In this document: one piece after another, positions 45,691-55,716 of the stretch
Position numbering within the stretch: the stretch's first letter is position 1
How the letters are laid out: each line of letters starts with the position of its first letter
Assembly (NCBI RefSeq): GCF_030296555.1
Contig: NZ_AP027728.1
Coordinates: forward strand, 2,914,001 to 2,978,000
Direction of reading: 5' to 3'
DNA length: 64,000 nucleotides
Source: Microbacterium suwonense
GTDB lineage: Bacteria > Actinomycetota > Actinomycetes > Actinomycetales > Microbacteriaceae
Position numbers and translations under genes: made by a program
Notes under the pieces: generated by a model
The model's input: the letters and a program-made list of their open reading frames with translations, nothing else
The model's database searches: none
What the model was told of the DNA's origin: nothing

Positions 45691-46019
45691 GATTCATCTG
45701 GGCGACCCGCGGTCGCTCCTGGGGATTCACCTTCCTGTCGGACGGAGGTTTTCAGGATCCGCTTCGTGCTTATGAGCAGGTGATGTCCGTCCTGGACGGC
45801 GCGGCGAGCGGCTGTGTGCGGGCTGGCGATGCTGTGGCGCTGAAGTTTGGTGATCCAGATCAGCGTCGTGATCGGGCTGGCCGACTCATCCCGCACTCCT
45901 TCGTTCTCTACGACGACCTTGCTCAGCGCGTTGCCACGGTCGAGGACGGGATGCGTGAGGTCTGGCCGCTGGTCTCTGAACGCTACGCCGAGGTGTGGGA
46001 GAAACCGACTGCGCCGTGA
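45687..46019 (+). CDS. uncharacterised 110-residue protein coupled to the GTPase
   Basis: I do not recognise a named family. The protein starts MRFIWATRGRSWGFTFLSDG and contains 'GDAVALKFGDPDQRRDRAGRLIPHSFVLYDD'. It is compact, without membrane segments, with a basic core and an acidic, Trp-rich end (DGMREVWPLVSERYAEVWEK). Its ATG overlaps the GTPase stop (ATGA), so equimolar production and a physical partnership are likely. It could be a GTPase-activating, sensing or adaptor subunit (inference only). Confidence 0.7.
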   Translation: MRFIWATRGRSWGFTFLSDGGFQDPLRAYEQVMSVLDGAASGCVRAGDAVALKFGDPDQRRDRAGRLIPHSFVLYDDLAQRVATVEDGMREVWPLVSERYAEVWEKPTAP

Positions 46020-46022
46020 CTC

Positions 46023-46200
46023 GTGGCCCCGTGGCAAGCACTGGCAGATGGAGTCATTAGCGATAATGAGAGTCGTGAACTCACACAGATCGCGACGATC
46101 CTCGACGTGCCTGTGCCGGAGGAGATTGCGTGCGACGCGGCTGCGGAGTCATCCCGTAGGGTCGTGGGTTACCCACCCGCTCAGAAGCTGCGTGGGAACA
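46023..46200 (+). pseudogene. TerB-like fragment
   Basis: From a GTG at 46023 the frame reads VAPWQALADGVISDNESREL then TQIATILDVPVPEE, resembling the acidic helical repeat of TerB-like domains, as found at the ends of some DnaQ-type exonuclease proteins. After about 50 residues the reading loses character and joins unrelated DNA. It is probably the stump of a longer gene. The match is short and tentative. Confidence 0.35.
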
Positions 46201-46242
46201 GCAGCGCACCAGCCCTTGCTACCGGTGCGCAGTCCCCGTACC

Positions 46243-46380
46243 TATGCGGATGCCGTGCCCACCCGCGTCATCCTGATCGACGGCAACCGCTTGGCGCGGC
46301 TGATGATCCGGTATGGCGTCGGCGTGCAGGTACATGAGACGTTCAGGGCGATTGAGATCGACGAAGATTTCTTCGCATGA
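46243..46380 (+). pseudogene. C-terminal fragment of an Mrr-type restriction endonuclease
   Basis: The last 45 codons before the stop at 46380 read YADAVPTRVILIDGNRLARL then MIRYGVGVQVHETFRAIEID and EDFFA. This is the conserved C-terminus of Mrr endonucleases ('VLIDG..LA.LMI.Y.VGV....TY.I..ID.DFF'). The nuclease core that should precede it is absent, so this is a deletion remnant fused to the TerB-like fragment in another frame. Confidence 0.75.
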
Positions 46381-46399
46381 AGCTTCACCTTCATCCACA

Positions 46400-47037
46400 T
46401 TGGACGCGGTGAATTCGGCCTCGGCATCCGCTCCTGCCGCTCGCGCAGCATCCCTCATCTTCTTGAGAACAGCCGCGGCCGCGCGGTAGTTGCTCTTGTC
46501 GGTGACCTCGAGCGTCTGCAGCACGATCTCCCGATAGACGGGCAGCGTGTCAGTAGGCCGCTTCGCGATCCACCACGAACGTGACGAGCTTCTGATCCCA
46601 GCCGCGTCCGTCGAGCGCGATGCCGATGTGCGCGTCGGCGACGGCATCCGTGTGCAGTCCCGCCTCTTCGAGGTCGGTGTCGGCGATCGCGGCTCGGTGC
46701 TGCGCGATGCTCCGCCTGGGTGAGTGGGGGAGCCGTCGTGCGCACCGCTTGGCCGTACGCATCGAGCAGCGTTCACACCAGGCCGCCCTGCATCCCCGAC
46801 GAGTCATCGGATCTCAGGGTTGCGTGGGTCGCAAGGATGATCGCCCGCTCGATCATGGGAATGAGCGCGGGGGTCGCAGCCGGCTGAGCCTCGAGAAGAC
46901 CGACGGTGTCGCACGCGTCGGAGGCGTAGCTGTTCGCCTGCCAGTGGTCGTAGAAGCGTCGACTCGGCGTGAGGTCGCGGTTCACGATCGCCAGCAGATC
47001 GGCAGGATCATCGGATGGATGAGTTATCCACAGATTA
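46400..47037 (-). pseudogene. decayed SWIM-type/DUF6880-like protein, C-terminal part
   Basis: On the minus strand a single protein can be followed through at least three frames: WITHPSDDPADLLAIVNRDL, 'AIILATHATLRSDDSSGMQGG', 'DLEEAGLHTDAVADAHIGIALDGRGW', and 'DTLPVYREIVLQTLEVTDKSNYRAAAAVLKKMR'. The 'ADDSSGM.G' and 'LP.YR......NYR.A...L..MR' patterns match the helical C-terminus of SWIM zinc-finger/DUF6880-like proteins. Frame changes lie near 46780, 46720 and 46555, and the end abuts the Mrr fragment. Unlike the single-base breaks elsewhere, this is genuine decay. Confidence 0.55.
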
Positions 47038-47081
47038 ACGAAACTATCTTCGAATGTCGGTGGTGTCTGAGAGTATGAAGT

Positions 47082-48632
47082 ATGGCTGATTTCACCGATG
47101 TTGCAGCGCTGATCCCCACACTCAGCGCTCACCTCTCCGACGCCGGTGACGCGGAACTCGCCCGCGCGTCGATGATGTCGATGACGGATGCCGAGATCGT
47201 CGCGGTTCTCCGGGAGACGGCGTCCCTGGCGCGGGAGGTCGATCAGATCCAGGTGCTGGCGGCGGGCATCGCCGCAGTGCGGTCGAAGCGCGAGCACGGG
47301 CACTCCGGGCTCTCGCAGTCGCGTGGGCATCGCTCGGCTGCCGCGCTCATCCAGGACATGACCGGATCGACCAGGGCTGACGCCAACCGCAAGGTGCGGG
47401 TGGGGGAGTCGGTGATAGACGACACGGATGCGGCGAGCTCGTCCGGCGATGCGCGGGCGAGCGCGCAGCCGACTGCAGCGGAGCCCTGGTACCAGCCCCT
47501 GCGCGACGCACTGCGTGACAGCCGCCTGACGTCCTCGCAGTTCGATGCGATTCAGCGCGGGTTGGGTGATCCGCCGGAGGTGGACGATCGGGCGGACATG
47601 GATGCCGGTGCGACGGATGCTGGTGCGACGGATGCCGACGCGGTGGATGCTGAGACGGTGGATGCTGAGAGCACCCACATGCGCGATGCCGGGCGTGCGG
47701 CCTGGCGGCAGGCGGCGGAGCAGCTCATCGGTGAAGCCGCCGAGCGCACGGTCGAAGAACTGTGGCAGGCGGCGCGGACGATCCGCGACCTGCTCGATCC
47801 GGAGGGGGCCGAGGCGCGGTTCCTCGACAGGTTCGAGAAGCGCTCCTTTCGCACGTACCGGGGGCAGGACGGGCAGAAGCGCGCGAGCATGGTGCTCGAT
47901 GACGAGGGTGATCTGTTCATCGAGACCGTGCTCGGGTCGGCGCTGAGGCCGCGACGCGGTGGTCCACGATTCGTGGATCCCGCAGAGAAGCAGCAGGCCG
48001 CCTCTCTGGTGGATGACCAGCGAACCAACGACCAGCTCGCCTACGACTTGATCATGGACGTGTTGCGCGCCGGTGTGCTCGCCGATGCCGAGAGTGTGTT
48101 CGGCACTCGTCAGGCCGGCGTGCGACTTGTGCAGGTTGTGGATGCAGACGGCGCTGGGGCGCCGGTCGCTCACAGCGAGGACCATCTGATTTCACTGCCT
48201 GGCTCGGTCGCGGCGCAGCACATCTGCGACAGCGGAACGGTCACGGTCACCGTCGACTCCTGCGGCAACGCGCTGGACGTGGGGCGCGAGCAGCGACTGT
48301 TCACGCCGAAGCAGCGCATCGCGTTCGCGATCCGAGATGGCGGATGCCGTTGGCGCGGCTGCGACCGCCCGGCCTCCTACTGCGAAGCGCATCACATCGA
48401 TGAATGGATGCGAGATCGGGGAAGAACCGACATCGATCGCGGCATTCTGCTGTGCCGATATCACCACATGACGCTCCATCACGGCAGGTGGCGGATCACC
48501 CGCGACGGCAAAGACGACTTCGTCCTGCACCACAGGTCAGGTGAGGCGTTCCCCATGCGACCGCGCGCGGCATTGAGCTGTGCATGGGGTGGGATCGATC
48601 CGCCACCGAAGCGCTTCAGACCTGCGGCATGA
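47082..48632 (+). CDS. 13E12-repeat family HNH endonuclease-like protein (DUF222)
   Basis: A 516-residue protein of the multicopy actinobacterial 13E12 family. The N-terminal DUF222 region has REVDQIQVLAAGIAAVRSKR; the C-terminal HNH domain is intact: CRWRGCDRPASYCEAHHIDEW and LLCRYHHMTLHHGRW, with paired cysteines and the His-His-Asn-like core. Residues 165-190 are a degenerate repeat (DAGATDAGATDADAVDAETV) encoded by GGATGCNG units. Members are suspected mobile or DNA-processing nucleases; biochemical roles are unproven. No ribosome site is obvious before the ATG. Confidence 0.92.
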   Translation: MADFTDVAALIPTLSAHLSDAGDAELARASMMSMTDAEIVAVLRETASLAREVDQIQVLAAGIAAVRSKREHGHSGLSQSRGHRSAAALIQDMTGSTRADANRKVRVGESVIDDTDAASSSGDARASAQPTAAEPWYQPLRDALRDSRLTSSQFDAIQRGLGDPPEVDDRADMDAGATDAGATDADAVDAETVDAESTHMRDAGRAAWRQAAEQLIGEAAERTVEELWQAARTIRDLLDPEGAEARFLDRFEKRSFRTYRGQDGQKRASMVLDDEGDLFIETVLGSALRPRRGGPRFVDPAEKQQAASLVDDQRTNDQLAYDLIMDVLRAGVLADAESVFGTRQAGVRLVQVVDADGAGAPVAHSEDHLISLPGSVAAQHICDSGTVTVTVDSCGNALDVGREQRLFTPKQRIAFAIRDGGCRWRGCDRPASYCEAHHIDEWMRDRGRTDIDRGILLCRYHHMTLHHGRWRITRDGKDDFVLHHRSGEAFPMRPRAALSCAWGGIDPPPKRFRPAA

Positions 48633-48673
48633 ACCGCCGGTCGCGCGCCGGTTGGGTGCGTTCTGGCCCGTGC

Positions 48674-48774
48674 GGTGGTGTGCACCATGACCTGCGCGCG
48701 GTGGTGTGCACCATGACCTGCGCGCGGTGGTGTGCACCCTGATCTGCGCGCGGTCGTGTGCATCGTGAATCGCG
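48674..48774 (+). repeat. 26-base tandem repeat, about four units
   Basis: Two identical units (48674 and 48700) contain GTGTGCACCATGACCTGCGC; a third at 48726 has two substitutions and a fourth at 48752 is partial and diverged. Each contains GTGCAC. It lies between the 13E12 gene and UPF0145 gene; the units abut directly, so it is not a CRISPR. Confidence 0.9.
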
Positions 48775-48807
48775 GGACGGGCGCGTCACATCTGCGATGA
48801 TTCCACC

Positions 48808-49131
48808 ATGTTCATGGTGACGACCAACGATGTCCCCGGCTACCGCATCACCCAGGTGCTCGGCGAGGTGATGGGCATCACCGTGCGCGCGGCGGACTTC
48901 GGCCGCAGCATCACCGCGGGCTTCCGCTCACTCGGCGGCGGCGAGATCCCCGAGTACACGCAGATCATGTACGACAGCCGTCAGGTGGTGATGCAGCGAA
49001 TGTGGGCCGAAGCGCAGGCGCGCGGCGCCAATGCCGTCATCGCCATGCGCTTCGACACCGGTGCCATCGGCACGTACAGCGAGGTGTGCGGCTACGGCAC
49101 CGCCGTCATCATCGAACCCCTGCCGGCCTGA
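48808..49131 (+). CDS. UPF0145 (YbjQ-like) protein
   Basis: A 107-residue protein matching the YbjQ/UPF0145 family, which forms small pentameric beta structures sometimes called heavy-metal-binding: 'PGYRITQVLGEVMGITVRAA', 'QVVMQRMWAEAQARGANAVI' and 'RFDTG'. Full length. GATGAT six bases before the ATG suggests a leaderless start. Function is not established. Confidence 0.92.
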   Translation: MFMVTTNDVPGYRITQVLGEVMGITVRAADFGRSITAGFRSLGGGEIPEYTQIMYDSRQVVMQRMWAEAQARGANAVIAMRFDTGAIGTYSEVCGYGTAVIIEPLPA

Positions 49132-49260
49132 ACCCCGCACCCCGCCAGCGGCACACCACCCGCGGAGGTGTCAACCGCTCGCTCGCTGGAATCGCGCAGA
49201 CTCGCGCCCTGCTGCTCCACTTGTGAGGTGAGCGCCGAGAGGCAGAGGGCCGGCTTCTGC

Positions 49261-49500
49261 TCACTCCCGAGGCGCGAGCACCAGCAGCTCGCCGACCTCG
49301 CAACCCAGCGCCTCGCAGATCGCCCGCAGAGTGGAGTAGCGGATCGCCCGCGCCCGATCGTTCTTCAGCACCGACAGGTTCACGATGCTCACGCCCACCC
49401 GCGCGCTCAGCTCGGTCAGCGTCATGTTCCGCTCGGCGAGCAGCTCGTCCAGACGGCAGTGGATGCCGGTGAACTCGTCCTCCGCTTCGGCCGGACTCAC
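49261..49500 (-). CDS. small XRE (Cro/CI-type) regulator
   Basis: 79 residues: CRLDELLAERNMTLTELSAR, VGVSIVNLSVLKNDRARAIR, YSTLRAICEALGCEVGELLV, a compact helix-turn-helix of the YozG type that usually partners DUF2975 membrane proteins. The GTG at 49500 overlaps the upstream membrane gene's stop (GTGA). The longer open frame seen upstream is antisense-like noise. Probably binds the inverted repeats at 50972-51010. Confidence 0.88.
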   Translation of the reverse strand: MSPAEAEDEFTGIHCRLDELLAERNMTLTELSARVGVSIVNLSVLKNDRARAIRYSTLRAICEALGCEVGELLVLAPRE

Positions 49501-50231
49501 ACCAGTCCCTCCGTTTCCCGCTGCAGCTGTGCTCCGTACCGGAAGATCGCAGCAAGGGCGAGCAGGCCGAGCGCGACCGCGAACGGCCACACCGGCGGCT
49601 GGAACACATAGGGCACGGTCACTCCCGGTGTCCATTCGAGCGCTCGAGCTGCGAGTGTCATCCCGATCGTCGTGGCGACATCCGCGACGAGCCCCGCACC
49701 CAGCGTGACGAGAGCGGCCCGAGTGAATGTGCGGTGCACCGAGGGATGAAACGGCTCGCGCTGACTCGCCAGCAATGCGGCCGTGTAGATCGACCAGGCG
49801 ACCGCGATGGTCGCCAGGAAGGTGAACACCGCAGCCAGGAACAACGCGAGTCTCGGGGTGTGCGGCAGGTAGTTGATCGCACCCTTGCAGTATGAGAGCG
49901 CACCTTCGGCAGCGGGTGACCCCTCGACGAACGAGCCGTCCACGTCGCACGCGGGACTCTGCAAAGAGCCCAGATGATCGTCCACCCACGTGCGCATATT
50001 GTCATTGAGCCACGTCGGCTGCGCGACGAACTGATTGATGCCGCCGAAGATGAGCCCGACGAGCGACAGTCCGATGACGATGCCGGCGAGACTGCGCGTG
50101 ACGCTGAGCGCGAGCGTATCGCTGCCGCGACGCCGTGCCCACCAGATCCCGAGTCCCACGACGACCCCGAGACCCGCCAGCCAGGCGAACGACTGCAGCA
50201 ACCCCGGCCAGAGCTCATCAGAAGTCCACAT
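49497..50231 (-). CDS. DUF2975-like membrane protein 1
   Basis: 244 residues with four hydrophobic segments (near 10-30, 45-70, 130-155 and 165-190) and a final FRYGAQLQRETEGLV, the C-terminal signature of actinobacterial DUF2975-type proteins. The extracellular loop between segments 2 and 3 has two cysteines (SPACDVDGS, SYCKGAI). It lies in a three-gene unit with a paralogue before and an XRE regulator after, with overlapping ends. The regulator-membrane pair may sense a membrane signal (inference). Confidence 0.75.
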   Translation of the reverse strand: MWTSDELWPGLLQSFAWLAGLGVVVGLGIWWARRRGSDTLALSVTRSLAGIVIGLSLVGLIFGGINQFVAQPTWLNDNMRTWVDDHLGSLQSPACDVDGSFVEGSPAAEGALSYCKGAINYLPHTPRLALFLAAVFTFLATIAVAWSIYTAALLASQREPFHPSVHRTFTRAALVTLGAGLVADVATTIGMTLAARALEWTPGVTVPYVFQPPVWPFAVALGLLALAAIFRYGAQLQRETEGLV

Positions 50232-50956
50232 CAGACCAGTCCTTCCGTATCATTCTGCATCCGGGTGCCGAGCTGGAACGCCCCGGCGAGAAGCCCGATC
50301 ACCAGACCCCACCCGATCGGGGAGAGATCGATCGCGACCGCCAGCGAAGCGAACACGACGTCCTCCGATGCGCCGGCATTGAGAAATGCCGCGGCCTCCG
50401 CGCGTGCGATCCCTGCGGCCAGCTGGCCGAACAGGCCGCACACCATCACGGCGGATGCGACGACGACGAGCGCGAGAGGGAATCGGCGTGCGAACGGGCG
50501 CCCGTGCAGCATCCCGATCGCCAGCCAGACGGCGGTGGCGCACACGACCAGCACCAGCAGGATCGGCAGCAGATCCGCGGTCAGCAGCCAGGCCGATACG
50601 CTCGCCGGGGCATCGTCGATCGTCACGTCCACGGCGGTGGAACTTGCCCATTCGATCTGGGGGAGCGCCATCAGCGCATCCTCGACCTGTGCCACGCGTC
50701 GAGCCATGTTGTAGACCGTGACCGAACCGGGAGAGAGCGAACCGAAGAGCGTGTCGACCGCGTTGCCCAGAGCGACCACGCCGACGAACACCGCCCCACC
50801 CGCCACGAACGCGGTGCCGATGCGGTCCGACTTCGCCATGCCCTCGATCGATACCGGAGCGCGCCTCAGCAGCAGCACCATCGACCCAGCTCCGGCGCCG
50901 GCGCCGAGGAGCAGGCTGGCGACCACGATGATGTCCCCCGGCGTGAGATTCCACAT
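50231..50956 (-). CDS. DUF2975-like membrane protein 2
   Basis: 241 residues, paralogue of the next gene: four hydrophobic segments, GRPFARRFPLALVVVASAVM, and the ending AFQLGTRMQNDTEGLV. The loop between segments 2 and 3 lacks the cysteines of its neighbour. It is the promoter-proximal gene; AGAGAGGG precedes the ATG. Stop and next start share one base (TGATG). Confidence 0.75.
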   Translation of the reverse strand: MWNLTPGDIIVVASLLLGAGAGAGSMVLLLRRAPVSIEGMAKSDRIGTAFVAGGAVFVGVVALGNAVDTLFGSLSPGSVTVYNMARRVAQVEDALMALPQIEWASSTAVDVTIDDAPASVSAWLLTADLLPILLVLVVCATAVWLAIGMLHGRPFARRFPLALVVVASAVMVCGLFGQLAAGIARAEAAAFLNAGASEDVVFASLAVAIDLSPIGWGLVIGLLAGAFQLGTRMQNDTEGLV

Positions 50957-50971
50957 GACAGCCCTCTCTTA

Positions 50972-51010
50972 TCGATATTCGTTGTTATCGATGGTCGTTA
51001 ACATAACGAC
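50972..51010. promoter_or_regulatory. two inverted repeats upstream of the DUF2975-XRE unit
   Basis: TCGATA (50972-50977) and TATCGA (50986-50991) pair across eight bases, and GTCGTTA-ACA-TAACGAC (50994-51010) is perfect. Both sit in an AT-rich stretch just before the unit and are good operator candidates for the small XRE protein. Confidence 0.55.
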
Positions 51011-51172
51011 AGTCGATATGGCGAGTCAAGAGGGCGGGGCCGTAAGGCCCGGACGATGAGTCGGCGCACGCTATGCCGACGGCGAACACGGGCATCCGTC
51101 GCCGTCGTGGTCGTTACGCTCGATGTACAAGGCGCCACCGCCGCTTCGCCCCGCGCGAAAGGAAGTCACAGC

Positions 51173-53699
<2,527 letters not shown>

Positions 53700-53714
53700 C
53701 CGGTGCGTCAGACA

Positions 53715-53744
53715 GGGGCGCGGATGCTTCGGCATCCGCGCCCC
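53715..53744 (+). terminator. hairpin terminator of clpC
   Basis: GGGGCGCGGATGC, loop TTCG, GCATCCGCGCCCC: a perfect 13-base stem, 15 bases after the clpC stop, followed by TTCT. Confidence 0.88.
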
Positions 53745-53786
53745 TTCTGCGTCGTGCGGCGTGCCGTCCGGCACCACCCCGGCTCG

Positions 53787-53850
53787 CTTCACGTGACGCA
53801 GATGGCGGCATCAGGCGAGCGGATGCCGCGATTCGAGCCACCTGAGCGCA
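53787..53850. repeat. imperfect palindromic element after clpC
   Basis: GCTTCACGTGACGCAGATGG and the downstream CGATTCGAGCCACCTGAGCG pair imperfectly, with the inner CGGCATC/GATGCCG better matched. The left arm resembles the arms at 25741 and 57574. It looks like a decayed member of that family. Confidence 0.45.
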
Positions 53851-53907
53851 GAAGGAGCGCGGAAGGAGCCCGGTGACGAGCGCTGCGGGGAGAGCACTGG
53901 GAGCGGG

Positions 53908-54264
53908 TCACCCGGCGGCGAGGAACCACCAGATGCAAGCAGCGCTCGCCACGGCCGTCGCGAATGGGCCGATGATGTTCACCAGCGGGGTTCCCATCCC
54001 CGCAGAGCGAGCACGAAGGGCGATCGCCCCGTCGATCGCCTGGACGATCAGCATCGCGACGGCGATCGCCAGCAGCCATCCGTCGAACCGCCCGCACAGC
54101 GGGACGATCGCGAGCAGGAACAGCGCCAGGCTGCGCGCGGTCGTGTACTGCGCGATCACGCGGGTCTTCGGGTCGGTGCTGCGCATCTCCACCGCCGAGA
54201 AGAACAGGCTGGGCGCGGTGCTGATCAGCGTCACGATCGCCAGTACGAGGTAGGGCGCGTTCAT
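53908..54264 (-). CDS. small membrane protein, unknown function
   Basis: 118 residues with four predicted membrane segments: 'YLVLAIVTLISTAPSLFFSA' at 5-24, a middle segment 'SLALFLLAIVPLCG', 'WLLAIAVAMLIVQAIDGAIA' and a C-terminal 'ATAVASAACIWWFLAAG'. I cannot assign a named family with certainty; DUF4267-like proteins are similar in layout. A leaderless -10 precedes it. It converges with clpC. Confidence 0.7.
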   Translation of the reverse strand: MNAPYLVLAIVTLISTAPSLFFSAVEMRSTDPKTRVIAQYTTARSLALFLLAIVPLCGRFDGWLLAIAVAMLIVQAIDGAIALRARSAGMGTPLVNIIGPFATAVASAACIWWFLAAG

Positions 54265-54270
54265 ACGCGA

Positions 54271-54276
54271 ACTGTA
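54271..54276 (-). promoter_or_regulatory. -10 element of the small membrane protein gene (leaderless)
   Basis: On the minus strand TACAGT, six bases, ATG at 54264. Confidence 0.45.
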
Positions 54277-54335
54277 GACCCGGCGGTGACCGAGCGGAAG
54301 GGCGAGTCTGCAGAAGAGCCCCCGCCGACGAGTCC

Positions 54336-54341
54336 TAGTCT
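54336..54341 (+). promoter_or_regulatory. -10 element of the GNAT gene (leaderless)
   Basis: TAGTCT, six bases, GTG at 54348. Confidence 0.55.
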
Positions 54342-54347
54342 GGAACG

Positions 54348-54849
54348 GTGACCGAGTACACCATCCGCGCAGCCCGCACCGCCGACATCTCCGGCATCCA
54401 TGCGCTTCTGGAGCCGCTGGTCGAGCGACGTATCCTGCTCGGCAAGGATCTGGCGGTGCTGTACGGCGCGGTGCAGGAGTTCGTCGTCGCCGAGGTGGCG
54501 GGCGAACTGGTCGGATGCGGGGCCCTGCACGTCATGTGGGAGGACCTCGGAGAGGTGCGCACCCTGCTCGTGCGCGACGACCATCTGAATCACGGCATCG
54601 GGCGTGCGATCGTCGAAGGCCTCGAGCTGCGAGCCCGGGAGCTGGGCCTGTCGCGGCTGTTCTGCCTGACTTTCGAGACCGGCTTCTTCATCCGCCGTGG
54701 ATTCGAGCCGATCGGCGAGCACATCGTCGACCCCGACGTGTACTCCCGCGCTGCGCAGCGGCGACGCGGGTGTGGAGGAGTTCCTCGACCTGGCGCACGT
54801 CAAGCCGAACACGCTCGGGAACACCCGGATGCTCAAGCACCTGAGCTGA
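54348..54849 (+). CDS. amino-acid N-acetyltransferase (GNAT), with one frameshift near 54755
   Basis: GNAT enzyme resembling the stand-alone ArgA-type acetyltransferases of Actinobacteria, which acetylate glutamate at the entry to arginine synthesis: 'TADISGIHALLEPLVERRIL', 'LGEVRTLLVRDDHLNHGIGR' as the acetyl-CoA region and 'FFIRRGFEPIGEHIVDPDVY'. After DVYS the frame shifts; the tail GDAGVEEFLDLAHVKPNTLG and NTRMLKHLS is in the frame ending at 54849. Removing one C from TACTCCCGCGC rejoins them to about 166 residues. This break is an extra base, unlike the others. Confidence 0.85.
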
Positions 54850-54855
54850 CTCGCC

Positions 54856-54861
54856 TAGCCT
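54856..54861 (+). promoter_or_regulatory. -10 element of the membrane-anchored protein gene (leaderless)
   Basis: TAGCCT, six bases, ATG at 54868. Confidence 0.55.
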
Positions 54862-54867
54862 GGAATC

Positions 54868-55521
54868 ATGCCCCGTCAGTCCGCCGCCGTCTACCGTCGC
54901 CGGCGGCTCGCCGTGCTCCTGGTGCTCATCCTGCTGATCGCCCTCATCGCAGGTGGGGTGTGGCTGGCGGTGGCCCAGCCGTGGAGCACCGCCGCCGATC
55001 CCACGCCGTCCGCCTCGGCACCGGCATCCGATACGCCGACTGCGGGCGCGACGGACGCGCCCGCCACCCCGTCGGACTCGCCGAGCCCGGATCCGTCCGA
55101 GACTCCGGGCATCGTCGCCTGCGAGGTGGGGGATGTCGAGGTGACGGCGGTGACGGATGCCGACACCTATGCCGCCGGGGTGCTGCCGAAGCTGTCGATC
55201 ACCCTCACCAGCAAGAGCGATCACGACTGCACGCTGAACGTCGGATCGAGCACGCAGAAGTTCACGGTGACGAGTGGAAAGGACGTCTGGTGGCGCTCGA
55301 CCGACTGCCAGACCGAGCCCAGCGATCAGATCGCGACGCTCAAGGCGGGATCGACGGTGAGCACCAAGAATCCGGTGGTGTGGGACCGCACGCGGTCGTC
55401 AGTGGACACCTGCGATCAGAAGAATCGTGCTCGCGCGCCGGGTGGTGGTGCGTCGTATCACGTCAGCGTATCGATCGGCGGATTCGACAGCGTCGCCTCG
55501 AGGCAGATCATCCTGCGCTGA
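54868..55521 (+). CDS. membrane-anchored extracellular protein of unknown function
   Basis: 217 residues: short cytoplasmic basic start, one membrane segment (LAVLLVLILLIALIAGGVWL, residues 14-33), a 45-residue Pro/Ser/Thr/Ala linker, and an extracellular domain of about 135 residues with two well-spaced cysteine pairs (VACEVGD, DHDCTL, TDCQTE, DTCDQK) and a beta-sandwich-like pattern ending 'YHVSVSIGGFDSVASRQIIL'. Similar single-pass proteins are common in Microbacteriaceae; no function is known. Confidence 0.82.
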   Translation: MPRQSAAVYRRRRLAVLLVLILLIALIAGGVWLAVAQPWSTAADPTPSASAPASDTPTAGATDAPATPSDSPSPDPSETPGIVACEVGDVEVTAVTDADTYAAGVLPKLSITLTSKSDHDCTLNVGSSTQKFTVTSGKDVWWRSTDCQTEPSDQIATLKAGSTVSTKNPVVWDRTRSSVDTCDQKNRARAPGGGASYHVSVSIGGFDSVASRQIILR

Positions 55522-55526
55522 GTCAT

Positions 55527-55645
55527 CGGACAACCAGTATTTTGGGATACCATAGAACGAGGTTGTCCGTTCTGAGCGGTGAAGCCATCCCCAGTGGTGT
55601 CGTATCAGCGTCCCCAGCGCTTCGACACTCGCCGCGGAGACAACC
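55527..55645 (+). other. structured intergenic region with alternative pairings
   Basis: CGGACAACC (55527-55535) pairs with GGTTGTCCG (55561-55569). The same GGTTGTC can instead pair with GACAACC at 55639-55645, enclosing GTGTCG/CGACAC (55597/55623). The two folds exclude each other. No open frame with coding character is present. It may be the 3' end of the preceding transcript, a small RNA or another palindromic element. Confidence 0.45.
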
Positions 55646-55648
55646 GGA

Positions 55649-55696
55649 GGACCCTCTCGAATACTCCAGTCCCCACTGGATGATTCGAGAGGGTCC
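55649..55696. repeat. long hairpin before the SseB-like gene
   Basis: 22-base arms starting GGACCCTCTCGAAT (55649) and ending ATTCGAGAGGGTCC (55696), 20 of 22 positions complementary, with loop CCCC. It ends eight bases before the -10 of the next gene, so it can terminate the upstream message or shape that promoter. Confidence 0.8.
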
Positions 55697-55704
55697 CACT
55701 CTCT

Positions 55705-55710
55705 TAAGCT
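55705..55710 (+). promoter_or_regulatory. -10 element of the SseB-like gene (leaderless)
   Basis: TAAGCT, six bases, ATG at 55717. Confidence 0.55.
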
Positions 55711-55716
55711 GGATGC

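Noticed and set aside
46023-46337. A complete small gene with a TerB domain
   Set aside because: Family-like sequence stops after about 50 residues and the rest is in the wrong frame for the Mrr fragment, so a remnant is more likely.
45847-46380. A 177-codon gene spanning the small protein and the Mrr fragment
   Set aside because: The first two thirds are a shifted shadow of the 110-residue protein and the TerB-like stump; only the last 45 codons resemble a protein family.
48674-48774. Possible CRISPR array
   Set aside because: The repeated units are contiguous with no unique spacers, and no cas genes are present.
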